Source: Herbinix sp.
Lineage (GTDB): Bacteria > Bacillota > Clostridia > Lachnospirales > Lachnospiraceae
Assembly (NCBI GenBank): GCA_029238935.1
Contig: JAQZBN010000015.1
Coordinates: 1 to 64,000, forward strand
Reading direction: 5' to 3'
Length of the DNA: 64,000 bases
The notes below the pieces were generated by a model. The model made no database searches and was not told where the DNA came from. It saw only the letters and a program-made list of their open reading frames with translations. Numbering within the stretch: position 1 is the stretch's first letter; every line of letters starts with the position of its first letter. Both the position numbers and the translations under genes were made by a program. Shown one piece after another: positions 1 to 9,386 of this stretch.

Positions 1-103
1 TACGCAAAAGAATACGACAGTCTTTCGTAAATACAACTCCGTATACTTGCTTAATTTCAAGATTTGATGGAACATTTCCAGGATGCCACGTTATAACAGC
101 CAT
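1..103 (-). CDS. NUDIX hydrolase, N-terminal part (truncated by window edge)
   Basis: Minus-strand ATG at 103..101 reads MAVITWHPGNVPSNLEIKQVYGVVFTKDCRILLR and runs off the window; the VYGVVFTKDxRILL pattern is typical of a NUDIX N-terminus. Confidence 0.55.
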   Translation of the reverse strand, partial: MAVITWHPGNVPSNLEIKQVYGVVFTKDCRILLR

Positions 104-392
104 AATTTATTAACCCCCTCCAATATAATCTATTCGTATGTTATATAAATAATCTATACTTCACTATTGACACCAATTGTGACAGACATATAAAGATTAT
201 ACCACAATTTTACATTTATTCAAACATTTAAAGAACTGAAAATATAAATTATTTTTATTCTATTTCAAATATTTCATAATAATCATCTTGTCTAGCAACA
301 ACTTAATCTGGTACATTGAAGTCTATAGATTGGTTATAATAATTTAGTGATAATTCTATATTAACTCATAATTTATAATGTGTTCATATAAA

Positions 393-976
393 TTACCAAT
401 TAAACGGCCACAAATGAGAAATGGTATAAAGTCGTCTTAATGAACGTAAGCCTTTTGATTCAGTATTAAAAGGATACTCGTAATCCTGAATACCTAGATT
501 TCGACACTCATAAAGAAATTTATTATGTAGGGTTGTGACTCTCATATTTTTTCTAAAGTTATTTCCTTATTTCCGAAATAATTATCAGCTATGAACGTAT
601 CTAATAGAGAGTATTTTACTAAGAGTAATTCGAATAAACCTACTGCAGAAGTGGTTCCACTGCTATTTGATACACGTTTGTATTTTTCTATGTGAAAGTA
701 AGGAATTAATGCAGCATATCCTTAGAGTTCATTTGTTATTGGATTTATCTTACAGCATTTTGCTACAAATTTGTTTATTGTAGCTTTATCAATTCGTGTT
801 TCCTCTTCAATAGTGGTAACATTCACACCGTCAATATACATATCAACCGCATTTTTACGGTTTAATAATATCTCTCTATTCTCCTGACTTAACTCTAAAG
901 AAGATTTGTAAATTATAGTTTGTGGAAGCTTTGTGTCCGACGACAAGTTTGTAATCGGACACAAAACTGGTAACAT
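393..976 (-). pseudogene. Decayed transposase/integrase (Tn552/Mu-like rve family) remnant
   Basis: ORF 722-976 resembles an HTH segment. After its TAA the same frame continues GYAALIPYFHIEKYKR...EKI*, then a shifted frame gives MRVTTLHNKFLYECRNLGIQDYEYPFNTESKGLRSL. Stops and frameshifts break a transposase-like protein. Confidence 0.6.
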
Positions 977-1025
977 CAGGGGCTCTTATTATATATTTAA
1001 TTTTAAATAATGCATTAATAAAAAT

Positions 1026-1195
1026 TCAGCTCCAGAATCGTAGCCTTCTAAGCGCGTCTGGAAGATCATTCATATCTCCTTCAGAAAAATGATGCTCATT
1101 TATCATTAATCAGCCATCAATCTGCTGTTTTCCTATCATCCAAGCAGGTCTTGCATCACTAAAGAAATCCTTCATAAAATTGATATCTTGAAAGG
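1026..1195 (-). pseudogene. Fragment of a decayed coding region, family unknown
   Basis: Minus-strand reading FQDINFMKDFFSDARPAWMIGKQQIDG*LMINEHHFSEGDMNDLPDALRRLRFWS* is open except for one internal TGA. Confidence 0.35.
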
Positions 1196-1222
1196 TAGGT
1201 TAGTCCTATAAAAAGTTTAGAT

Positions 1223-1720
1223 TTAACTTCTGTTTACTTTGATTTTTAGGAAAACCACGAACAAGAGCAATGCTGCTATCGTGAGATTTGCTGATATAAT
1301 AGTCTTAGGAATGGATATCGGTAAATCTTTCGGATGACCTCTTTCTACAATCTCAAGTGATTTTACATGAAAGTCGGCTTCACCTCCATGATCTTTGCAG
1401 GCACGGCGAAATTCACCGATGCATTTTACTGTATCACCGTTATTTTTATAATTGCCATAGAATGAAATTTTATCTACCTCTTCCTTGCTTATCCATATTC
1501 CGATAGCATTACTTCCATCGTTTACATTGATCCAGAAATAATCTCCACGAGACATGCTTTCACCGATTGCTTCACCTTGGATTACAACCTCCTGCTTGTC
1601 AAGTTCCTTAGCATTCTCAATTAAATCGTTGATCTTGGTAACTTCTTCTGCTTTTGCAGCAACTGGATAGGTGGATATCGTTAACAACAGAAATATTAAT
1701 GTCTTAATAAATTTATGCAT
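1223..1720 (-). CDS. Exported, C-terminally membrane-anchored OB-fold-like protein
   Basis: N-terminal signal peptide, OB-fold-like core (VVIQGEAIGESMSRGDYFWINVNDGSNAIGIWIS...VKCIGEFRRAC), C-terminal TM helix. Start overlaps the trkH 3' end. Confidence 0.65.
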   Translation of the reverse strand: MHKFIKTLIFLLLTISTYPVAAKAEEVTKINDLIENAKELDKQEVVIQGEAIGESMSRGDYFWINVNDGSNAIGIWISKEEVDKISFYGNYKNNGDTVKCIGEFRRACKDHGGEADFHVKSLEIVERGHPKDLPISIPKTIISANLTIAALLLFVVFLKIKVNRS

Positions 1721-3228
1721 TTTCTTTTAACACCCCCTATAAAGAAACCAATCATCGCAAAGATAGATAAGAATTCCAATCTGCCCAAATACATAGTAAT
1801 AATATAATACACCTTCATGACAGCCGGCATAGAAGGTGAAGTTACGCCGATTGATAACCCGACATTACCAGTAACAGATGCGGATTCAAAAGCAGCCGCT
1901 GAGATTGGATAACCATAAAAAGCTCCAATCATTGTACCGACAGTAAAAGTAATCATATAGCAACATATGATGATTGCCGAGGATTTAATAATGCTGTCCT
2001 CCAGAATCCTGTCCTTGATGTGATGGAATTTGTAAACCTTCATACTTCTTTCCGAGGAGAGCAGCTTTTTCACATCCATAATCAGGCCTTTAAATACGAT
2101 TCCTACTCTTAGCCCTTTGAAACCTCCTGCAGTTGAACAAGCAGAGCCGCCAATCAACATGGCTAGTATCATGATTAAAACGCCAAAATCACCCCATTCC
2201 AGTGCAAACTGCCTAGCATAAACTGTGCCAAAGCCAGTTGTTGTATGTGCGGACAGTACGTTGAATAGGACTCTCCGAAAGCCAGCAACAGCGTCCGGGT
2301 AGACATTTAATCTAGCCAATTCGTAAAGCGCAATCATACATGCTGCAAATGACGTTGCTAAAAAGCTTTGAATCTCAATATTTTTTATGAATTCCTTACG
2401 CTTCCCCTGCCATATCGCATAGTGGAGTCCAAAATTAAAGGAACCAAGTATAAATATTACCATAGAGACTGTTTCATATGAAATACTATGGTAATACATG
2501 ATATTCTGTGAATTGGGGGCAAAGCCTCCAGTGCTCCAGGAGGAAGCAAACATAAAAAGTGCATGCATTAGTGCCGATATGGGCTTTAAACCTATCAGTA
2601 TCCCGATTATCCATAGAGCTAAGGTTCCGATCACGAGGTATACCATACTAATTTTCCATATAATCTTTGCTGTGCCTTTAACGTTGGGAACCAATTCAAT
2701 ATCTTTAGCTTCACCGACATAGATTTTATAGGCTCCTCCGACTTCTTTCGTCAAAAATGTCAAGGCGAGTACTACCATGCCTTGACCACCTATAAAGGTT
2801 AATATATGTCTCCACATGTTAAGTGCATACGACAGATGGTCCAAATCCTGGGTAAGTGCCAGACCAGTTGTTGTAAAACCGCTCATAACATCAAAGCAGG
2901 CATCCAGCAATGAATTTGTATGCCCACTTAAGCGGTATGGGATTGCGCAGATTATAGTTAATACAATCCATGAAAAAGCAGCAATTACAAAACCATGTTT
3001 CCATTGAAAGCTTGGTCTACTGTTCTTTCTTCCAAATCCGAATAATACCATACTAAATCCTATAATAAAGGCAATTGCACAGCTGATTATAAAATCAAGC
3101 ATCGGATTCCACTCTTGGAAAACAGCTGCAGTAATAATTGGAAGAAGCATTAATGCTGCAACAATAATTACGATGTATCCTGTATAATAACTGATAATCT
3201 TTGCGTTTGGCAATTTCATCATTTCCAT
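1696..3228 (-). CDS. trkH: Trk/Ktr-type potassium uptake membrane subunit (TrkH/KtrB family)
   Basis: 510-aa polytopic protein with TrkH-type filter motifs (SGFTTTGL, SAHTTTGFGT, SVTGNVGLS) and GGSACSTAGGFK. Confidence 0.92.
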   Translation of the reverse strand: MEMMKLPNAKIISYYTGYIVIIVAALMLLPIITAAVFQEWNPMLDFIISCAIAFIIGFSMVLFGFGRKNSRPSFQWKHGFVIAAFSWIVLTIICAIPYRLSGHTNSLLDACFDVMSGFTTTGLALTQDLDHLSYALNMWRHILTFIGGQGMVVLALTFLTKEVGGAYKIYVGEAKDIELVPNVKGTAKIIWKISMVYLVIGTLALWIIGILIGLKPISALMHALFMFASSWSTGGFAPNSQNIMYYHSISYETVSMVIFILGSFNFGLHYAIWQGKRKEFIKNIEIQSFLATSFAACMIALYELARLNVYPDAVAGFRRVLFNVLSAHTTTGFGTVYARQFALEWGDFGVLIMILAMLIGGSACSTAGGFKGLRVGIVFKGLIMDVKKLLSSERSMKVYKFHHIKDRILEDSIIKSSAIIICCYMITFTVGTMIGAFYGYPISAAAFESASVTGNVGLSIGVTSPSMPAVMKVYYIITMYLGRLEFLSIFAMIGFFIGGVKRKCINLLRH

Positions 3229-3232
3229 AGCA

Positions 3233-3337
3233 TCACCTCATAAGGATGAAAGATATTATAAACAGGATAAGGAGATAAAAACCCACCATAATAACTTCAT
3301 CTAGTATTCCTTTTATATCCTCTTTCCTAATAACCAT
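3233..3337 (-). CDS. Candidate 34-aa single-pass membrane microprotein
   Basis: Unlisted ORF: MVIRKEDIKGILDEVIMVGFYLLILFIISFILMR*. Overlaps the trkA 3' end in another frame and stops 4 nt before the trkH ATG. GGGGGT lies about 8 nt upstream of its ATG. Confidence 0.4.
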   Translation of the reverse strand: MVIRKEDIKGILDEVIMVGFYLLILFIISFILMR

Positions 3338-4005
3338 TTTTTGTTACCCCCATTATATAAATCTGATACGATAATTGATAGAATTGTTTTATTGGTTATA
3401 ATAACAACCTTATCACCAACCAGAATTATTGAATCTCCTCTTGGATAAATTACATTATCACCACGTAATATCGATACAAGTACGCATTCATTCGGCAGTT
3501 TCAAATCTCTGACAGGCTTATTGCTCCAGGGATTGTGCTCCTTAATGGTTAGCTCCGCCAGTATCATAGCTCCCCGTTCAAAAGTATTAATAATCTGATA
3601 ATCTTCCTTATCAAATGAATTTTCGATCAGATTAGCTATTACCTGAGTGCTGCAGACAGTATTGTCAATACCAAGATTTTTAAACATTACCGTATTCTTA
3701 GGATTATTAACCCGAGCAATGGTTTTCTTCGTATTGAAGCTTAACTTTGCTATCTGGCAAATCACAAGATTTTCTTCATCTGCACCTGTTACTGCTGCGA
3801 TTATCTCAGCACTTTCAATTCCTGCATCCTTAAGTACCTCTAGATTCGTTCCATCCCCACAGATGATATCAGCGTTAAAGTCTTCGGCGATTTTCAAGCA
3901 GGTATCCTTATCTCTTTCAATTAAAATAACTTCATAGTCTCTTTCCCTCAGTGTTTTAAAAAGATTATATCCAATTTTACCGCCGCCGATTATTATAGTC
4001 TTCAT
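3313..4005 (-). CDS. trkA: Trk potassium uptake regulatory protein, single-RCK TrkA
   Basis: Rossmann motif IIIGGGKIGYNLF plus TrkA_C-like C-terminus. Start assigned to the ATG at 4005 (AAGGAG SD) rather than the track start 4023. Confidence 0.9.
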   Translation of the reverse strand: MKTIIIGGGKIGYNLFKTLRERDYEVILIERDKDTCLKIAEDFNADIICGDGTNLEVLKDAGIESAEIIAAVTGADEENLVICQIAKLSFNTKKTIARVNNPKNTVMFKNLGIDNTVCSTQVIANLIENSFDKEDYQIINTFERGAMILAELTIKEHNPWSNKPVRDLKLPNECVLVSILRGDNVIYPRGDSIILVGDKVVIITNKTILSIIVSDLYNGGNKKWLLGKRI

Positions 4006-4673
4006 AATAAATTCTCCTTGCATAAATAATTAATTAATTTCCCCTTATCCTTAACCGCTACTGTACAATACATTCGAATTCCCTTCATAACGCTATCATT
4101 CTTCCTCGGTAGGCTCAGCTTTCCATCCTTCAAAAGCCCGGATATTATGCAATGAAACTTATTCTCAAGCTCGCTCACCGTTACTTTCTTCTCTCTATTC
4201 ACCAACAGATCAATAATTTCATAATTATCATCCAGTGACGTAACTACATCCATACTACTTATCGGTAGTCTACTTTTAATCATATCAATCTCATACTGGA
4301 TCGGATTAATCGTACTAATCCCGAGTTTGTTATAAAAATAATTTTTTTCTGGATCGTTAACTCTTGCAAAAATCTTAGGGACCTGAAAGATTTTTGCTGC
4401 AATCATGGATACTGTTATATTTATGTTGTCATCCGGCGTAACTGCAATTAAGGCGTCTGCCTGATTGATACCGGCTTCCATAAGTTTATCGCTGTCAAAC
4501 TCAATACCTTTGATTTTCTGACCGTTGAATCCACTTCCTAAGTTATTAAGCTTATTTTCATTACGGTCAATAACGCAGATATCGTTACCCTCATCGGATA
4601 AATCTTTTGCTAATTTACTACCAAATCTTCCACAACCGATAATAATGATATACATAGCTTTCTCCCATTCCAT
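4002..4673 (-). CDS. trkA: Second TrkA-family (single RCK) protein
   Basis: IIIIGCGRFGSKLAKDL nucleotide-binding motif; ATGA overlap with the downstream trkA. Likely start is at MYIIIIG. Confidence 0.88.
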   Translation of the reverse strand: MEWEKAMYIIIIGCGRFGSKLAKDLSDEGNDICVIDRNENKLNNLGSGFNGQKIKGIEFDSDKLMEAGINQADALIAVTPDDNINITVSMIAAKIFQVPKIFARVNDPEKNYFYNKLGISTINPIQYEIDMIKSRLPISSMDVVTSLDDNYEIIDLLVNREKKVTVSELENKFHCIISGLLKDGKLSLPRKNDSVMKGIRMYCTVAVKDKGKLINYLCKENLL

Positions 4674-4681
4674 TCTTTCTT

Positions 4682-5035
4682 CTAACTTTTGCTACCTCCA
4701 GGTATATTCATGTCTTCATCCGTTTCCTCTCCGAAATTTACCGGTATACTCTTATAAAGGAACAATGTACTAACTCGCTCCAGGTTTTCACTAGCGGGTT
4801 TATACGTAGGATTAAGAACATATGCTACCCGGTAATGCTTTCTTGCTAGGTCGTTGTTGTCTATGAATTCATACCATATACCGAGCAGATTATGGGGCTG
4901 TGCCGCATTTGGATCCGTAATGCAAGCTTCCATAATATATTGATACGCTTCCTTTAATTCATACTTTTTAAGTTTGCTGGTAGCTTCCTTTAAAAGTAGG
5001 TCTAGTTTATTTGTAACTAATTCCATATCACTCAT
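4682..5035 (-). CDS. TPR-repeat protein
   Basis: YELKEAYQYIMEACITDPNAAQPHNLLGIWYEFIDNNDLARKHYRVAYVLNPTYKPASENL has a TPR-like periodicity; directly upstream of the trkA pair. Confidence 0.7.
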   Translation of the reverse strand: MSDMELVTNKLDLLLKEATSKLKKYELKEAYQYIMEACITDPNAAQPHNLLGIWYEFIDNNDLARKHYRVAYVLNPTYKPASENLERVSTLFLYKSIPVNFGEETDEDMNIPGGSKS

Positions 5036-5195
5036 ATCAAATCCTCCAATTCATATATCATGTATAAAAGATTAAATCAAATTATATAAGTTTTGTGTAA
5101 GGATTCGAGAAGTAGTATAAGGTTTTCATTAAATTCTTCATGTACTATTAGTAATATGAAATTCTATCAAAGGAACTTCACAGGATTACCAATAA

Positions 5196-5237
5196 GATAA
5201 AAAAATACCCTGGCAATATCTTTACTGCCAAGGTATT
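5196..5237 (-). terminator. Intrinsic terminator downstream of the KdpE-like gene
   Basis: Minus strand AATACCTTGGCA-loop-TGCCAGGGTATT followed by TTTTT. Confidence 0.85.
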
Positions 5238-5249
5238 TCTCTGCTTTTG

Positions 5250-5945
5250 TTATTCATCTATCATTCTGTAGCCGACACCGATTTCAGTGATGATATATTC
5301 GGGCTGAGACGGATCCTGCCCTAATTTTCTTCGTAGATTTCCCATGCATACACGTAGGGATTGCGTATCATTCGGAAGCATTCCTCCCCAGATATTCGCG
5401 GCGATGAACTTATGGGAAAGAACCTTCCCCTGGTGCTGTGCTAATAATACTAATACTTTATATTCATTCGGCGTGAGTCTTATCTCATTATTGTTCAGCC
5501 AGACACGGTGCTTATCTGTATCAATCATTAGGTCTTTGATTTTAAATAAAGAGCTAGCAGTTTCATTCTGAGTGTTCACATTCGATTTATGCCTTAAGAT
5601 TACGCGTATCCGTGCCAACAACTCAGGAACACTAAACGGTTTTGTCAGATAATCATCTGCACCGGCATCTAGTGCTTCTACCTTTTCCCGGTCATGACCT
5701 CTCGCAGATATTATAATGATTGGCATTTGTGAGATGGTCCTTAATTTCTTTATTACTTCAATTCCATCCATATCTGGCAATCCAAGATCCAGAACCATGA
5801 TATCCGGATTTCTCGAAACCGCTAGCATAAGCGCCGTTGCCCCATCATAGGCATCAATACATTTATAGCCTTGTATCTCAATTGAAATACGTAAAAAGCT
5901 TCTGATTGACTTTTCATCGTCAACGACTAAAATTAATGGCTCCAT
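5250..5945 (-). CDS. kdpE: KdpE-like OmpR-family response regulator
   Basis: REC domain (ILVVDDEKSIRSFL, MVLDLGLPDMDG) plus winged-helix output domain; overlaps the kinase gene. Confidence 0.85.
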   Translation of the reverse strand: MEPLILVVDDEKSIRSFLRISIEIQGYKCIDAYDGATALMLAVSRNPDIMVLDLGLPDMDGIEVIKKLRTISQMPIIIISARGHDREKVEALDAGADDYLTKPFSVPELLARIRVILRHKSNVNTQNETASSLFKIKDLMIDTDKHRVWLNNNEIRLTPNEYKVLVLLAQHQGKVLSHKFIAANIWGGMLPNDTQSLRVCMGNLRRKLGQDPSQPEYIITEIGVGYRMIDE

Positions 5946-7494
5946 CCTGCAACACCTCCTCTGTTGTAATATAAAATGTTACCACCGCACCATGGGGTTC
6001 GTAATTGCGAATCGTTATGTCCCCACCATGTGCCTGAATAATAGTCTTGCATAGCGATAATCCAAGCCCCATTCCTTTTCGATTTAGCAGATTCACAGAA
6101 GTTTGATGGTAACGGTCAAATAAACCCACCAGATCACTTTGAAGAAGTCCAGGTCCATTATCCTTAACCTCGAATATAACCTGTTTTTCCTTTCGATATA
6201 AAGAAATAGTTATCACTGTTCCTTCTGGTGAATAGTTGATTGCATTATTCAAAAGATTAACTATAACCTGACGGATTAATATAGCATCTACTTTTATAAG
6301 AATTATTTCCTCGGGTATCTTTACTTGAATATTATAATTCAATGCATGTTTTTTAACATGTGTTACTGCATCGGTTATAATTTCCTCCGCAGCTTCCTCT
6401 TCAAGATTCAACTTAACTTTACCTGCTTCAAAACGCGTGGTCTGTAGAATGTTTTCCACAATTTCACTCAGCCAATCTGCATCCTCATAGATACTCTGAA
6501 GGAAGTTCTTTCTTACTTCATCGTTAATTTTATCGTAATTATCACGGGCTGTACTTGCTAGTCCCATAATACCGGCTAAAGGTGTCCTGAAATCATGGGA
6601 GATGGACCTGAGCATATCAGCTCTTAGTCGCTCTTTCTGCATCTCGATTTGAACCTTCTGCTCTTTCTTTACCAAATCCTGACGATCCAATACAACCGCT
6701 ATCTGAGGAATAATAACATCAATAAACCGGCTTTGTGTCTGCGTAAGAACTGAATTATCCGGTAGCGATATACCAACAGTCCCTAAAACACCACTCTGGC
6801 TGACTATAGGCTTATAATAAGCGATTGCTTCAGAAAATAAATTCGTACCATGACCACAAGCACTACCAGTTTGATATGTTTCGTTACAGGCTGCCTGATC
6901 GATCTCTCCGGTGAAATCATCTTTACCACAGAAATAGCTGCAAATCATATCATGCTCCTGACCATAAATTTTTACACTCACATTAGCTTTCAGCTGGTTT
7001 GCAATTTCTTCTGCAGAAGTCTTAGCCAGTTCCTCCTCACTTTTAACATCCAATAGCTTTTTTCCGATATAGTATAAGGATGAGATATATTTTTCTCTGT
7101 CCTCCACTTGCTGTCGTTCCAATTTCACACGATTTGTCAGCATATTTGTGATAAAACCGACGATCAGCATCACGATAAAGGTAATGATATAACTTGGGTT
7201 ATTAACTTTTAAATTATAATAGGGCTCCGTAAAAAAGAAGTTATATAGAAGCACTGCACACACCGAGGAAGTAAAGCTGAAAATAAAATCCTCAGCATAA
7301 TAAGAGAACAAAAATATACCAAGAAGATATATCATGACAATGTTTGATTCAAACATCTTAATATGGAAAAATATTATAGAAATCACCGTACAGATGAACA
7401 TAATAAGGAACATTAATAATATCATTTTAATCATCTTTTTGCTCTTAATTTTATTATCAGGATTTTTTTTATTCAATTTGTTATGAAACAGCAT
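5920..7494 (-). CDS. KdpD-like sensor histidine kinase (DUF4118 TM region, GAF-like, HisKA, HATPase); lacks the KdpD/Usp N-terminal module
   Basis: Four N-terminal TM helices; H-box SISHDFRTPLAGIMG; N/G boxes NLLNNAINYSPEG, VKDNGPGL. Starts directly at the TM region. Confidence 0.85.
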   Translation of the reverse strand: MLFHNKLNKKNPDNKIKSKKMIKMILLMFLIMFICTVISIIFFHIKMFESNIVMIYLLGIFLFSYYAEDFIFSFTSSVCAVLLYNFFFTEPYYNLKVNNPSYIITFIVMLIVGFITNMLTNRVKLERQQVEDREKYISSLYYIGKKLLDVKSEEELAKTSAEEIANQLKANVSVKIYGQEHDMICSYFCGKDDFTGEIDQAACNETYQTGSACGHGTNLFSEAIAYYKPIVSQSGVLGTVGISLPDNSVLTQTQSRFIDVIIPQIAVVLDRQDLVKKEQKVQIEMQKERLRADMLRSISHDFRTPLAGIMGLASTARDNYDKINDEVRKNFLQSIYEDADWLSEIVENILQTTRFEAGKVKLNLEEEAAEEIITDAVTHVKKHALNYNIQVKIPEEIILIKVDAILIRQVIVNLLNNAINYSPEGTVITISLYRKEKQVIFEVKDNGPGLLQSDLVGLFDRYHQTSVNLLNRKGMGLGLSLCKTIIQAHGGDITIRNYEPHGAVVTFYITTEEVLQDGAINFSR

Positions 7495-7827
7495 AAAGTC
7501 ACCTCATTATTTTATAATCCAATGCTCTCAATTTTAAGTCATCGTTTGAAAACAATGGAATTTATAAACTATTATAACATCCTTAACCTTATTATGCAAA
7601 AGCAAAAGAACTGGCAACTAGATAGGTTACTGCTTCTAAGGTAAACAGATTGATAAAATCACATATCTCATAAAACTTTTAATAATAACTTTTTCAAACA
7701 TTTATGTCAAAGAAACCTGATTTGCGAACTTTTATTTCAAGACTCTACTTTTTCGAAGTTATCATATCTACATGAAATGTATTCAAGGAAAATCTACTAT
7801 CCTTATCTAAAATAATGTTATCATTGT

Positions 7828-8967
7828 TTACAGACCTAGTTTCAGAGAAAAATCATTCATTGCCTTTGAAATCTTAATCTGCTGTGGACAGACCTCTTCA
7901 CAACTTCTACATCCTATACAAGCACTAGGTTTTTTCTCATCCGGAAAAGCCATTAATGCCATAGGAGCTAGGAAGCCTCCCCCTGTATAACTGTGTTCAT
8001 TATACAAAGCTAAGAGCGATGGAATATTAAGTTCTTTTGGACAATGACTCGTACAATACCGGCAAGCGGTACAGGGAAGTATTTTCTTTTTCAGCATTCC
8101 ATCTGCGATTTCTAAAAGGATCTCTCTTTCCTCTTCAGTTAGGTTTTTTTCTTTCTCAAAAGTATCAATGTTTTCTTTTAATTGTTCGTAATTAGACATT
8201 CCAGATAGAACCACTTTTACACTTGGTATAGAAAGTAAAAAACGGAATGCCCATGCAGGTATCTTCTCATCCGGTCGTAAGGCATTTAACTTGGATTCGT
8301 CCTCTTCTGATAATTTACATAGACTTCCACCACGAAGTGGTTCCATAACCCACACAGGTATATGATATTTTTCTGACAGCTCAACTTTTGCTTTTGCATC
8401 CTGGAAAGTCCAGTCAAGATAATTCAATTGAATCTGGCAAAATTCCATCATAGGTCCATACACCTCAAGAAAACGTTTCATGACATCATATCTTCCATGT
8501 ACAGAAAAGCCAAGATGATGAATGCGTCCGATTTCCTTTTGCTTAACTAAATAGTCAAAAATTCCATACTTCGGATCCAGATAAGCATCTATATTCATCT
8601 CGCAGACATTGTGGAACAGATAGAAATCAAAATACTCTACTCCGCATTTTTTTAGTTGATCTTCAAAAATCACCGAAACCTTTTCCCAATTGGAAGGATC
8701 ATAACCTGGAAATTTTGTCGCTAGATAATAACTATCCCTAGGATATTTACTTAATGCTTTTCCAATAGAGATCTCGGATTGTCCATCGTGATATCCCCAG
8801 GCTGTATCATAGTAATTAATTCCGTGATCCATTGCATAGGCAACCATTTTATCTGTCTCAACTTCATCAATGTTTGCATAAATTCCGTCCATTACCGGAA
8901 GGCGCATCGCTCCCATGCCCAAGGCAGATATTTTTAACTCTTGGAAATCTTTAAAGATCATTTTCAT
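7828..8967 (-). CDS. Aldo/keto reductase with C-terminal 4Fe-4S ferredoxin domain
   Basis: AKR fold motifs (LGMGAMRLP, YYDTAWGYHDGQSE) and Cys clusters CTACRYCTSHCP and CIGCRSCEEVCP. Confidence 0.92.
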   Translation of the reverse strand: MKMIFKDFQELKISALGMGAMRLPVMDGIYANIDEVETDKMVAYAMDHGINYYDTAWGYHDGQSEISIGKALSKYPRDSYYLATKFPGYDPSNWEKVSVIFEDQLKKCGVEYFDFYLFHNVCEMNIDAYLDPKYGIFDYLVKQKEIGRIHHLGFSVHGRYDVMKRFLEVYGPMMEFCQIQLNYLDWTFQDAKAKVELSEKYHIPVWVMEPLRGGSLCKLSEEDESKLNALRPDEKIPAWAFRFLLSIPSVKVVLSGMSNYEQLKENIDTFEKEKNLTEEEREILLEIADGMLKKKILPCTACRYCTSHCPKELNIPSLLALYNEHSYTGGGFLAPMALMAFPDEKKPSACIGCRSCEEVCPQQIKISKAMNDFSLKLGL

Positions 8968-9004
8968 TCACTCCTTTAATTTATTATCTTTATATTATCT
9001 TTCC

Positions 9005-9047
9005 ATATAAAATTAGTACAATCATTTGGTCAAGTATAACTTGATCC
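9005..9047 (-). promoter_or_regulatory. Promoter plus dyad operator upstream of the aldo/keto reductase
   Basis: Minus strand TTGACC (9033-9028), 17-bp spacer, TTATAT (9010-9005); dyad GGATCAAGTTATACTTGACC at 9047-9028 overlaps the -35. Confidence 0.6.
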
Positions 9048-9315
9048 CGTATTTTTCTTTACCGTTTACACCTTTTTCAGAAACATCAAGAACTATATTC
9101 TTGCAAATATATATTGATATTCATTCACTTTTTAAGCATCTCTCTGAGTGATATTAACCAATAACTTATATGAATTGATCTAAAATTTTCTTGTATTCAG
9201 AAGGTGTAAATACAGCCGAAAAGGGTATATTCATGTTCTCCATGGATGACGTTTTTTCTAATAAGATCAACTGTTTTTCTTGAAAAGTTGTCGCTCATGA
9301 AGTATTATGATATCA

Positions 9316-9346
9316 ATCATATAACCTAAACCTAACTTTAGGTCAA
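9316..9346 (-). promoter_or_regulatory. MerR-type promoter with 19-bp spacer and internal dyad
   Basis: Minus strand TTGACC (9346-9341), 19-bp spacer, TATGAT (9321-9316); dyad ACCTAAA-n6-TTTAGGT fills the spacer. Confidence 0.65.
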
Positions 9347-9386
9347 TAGTTTTTTTGCTTTTTTTTATATTTTATTGGAGGTAATT

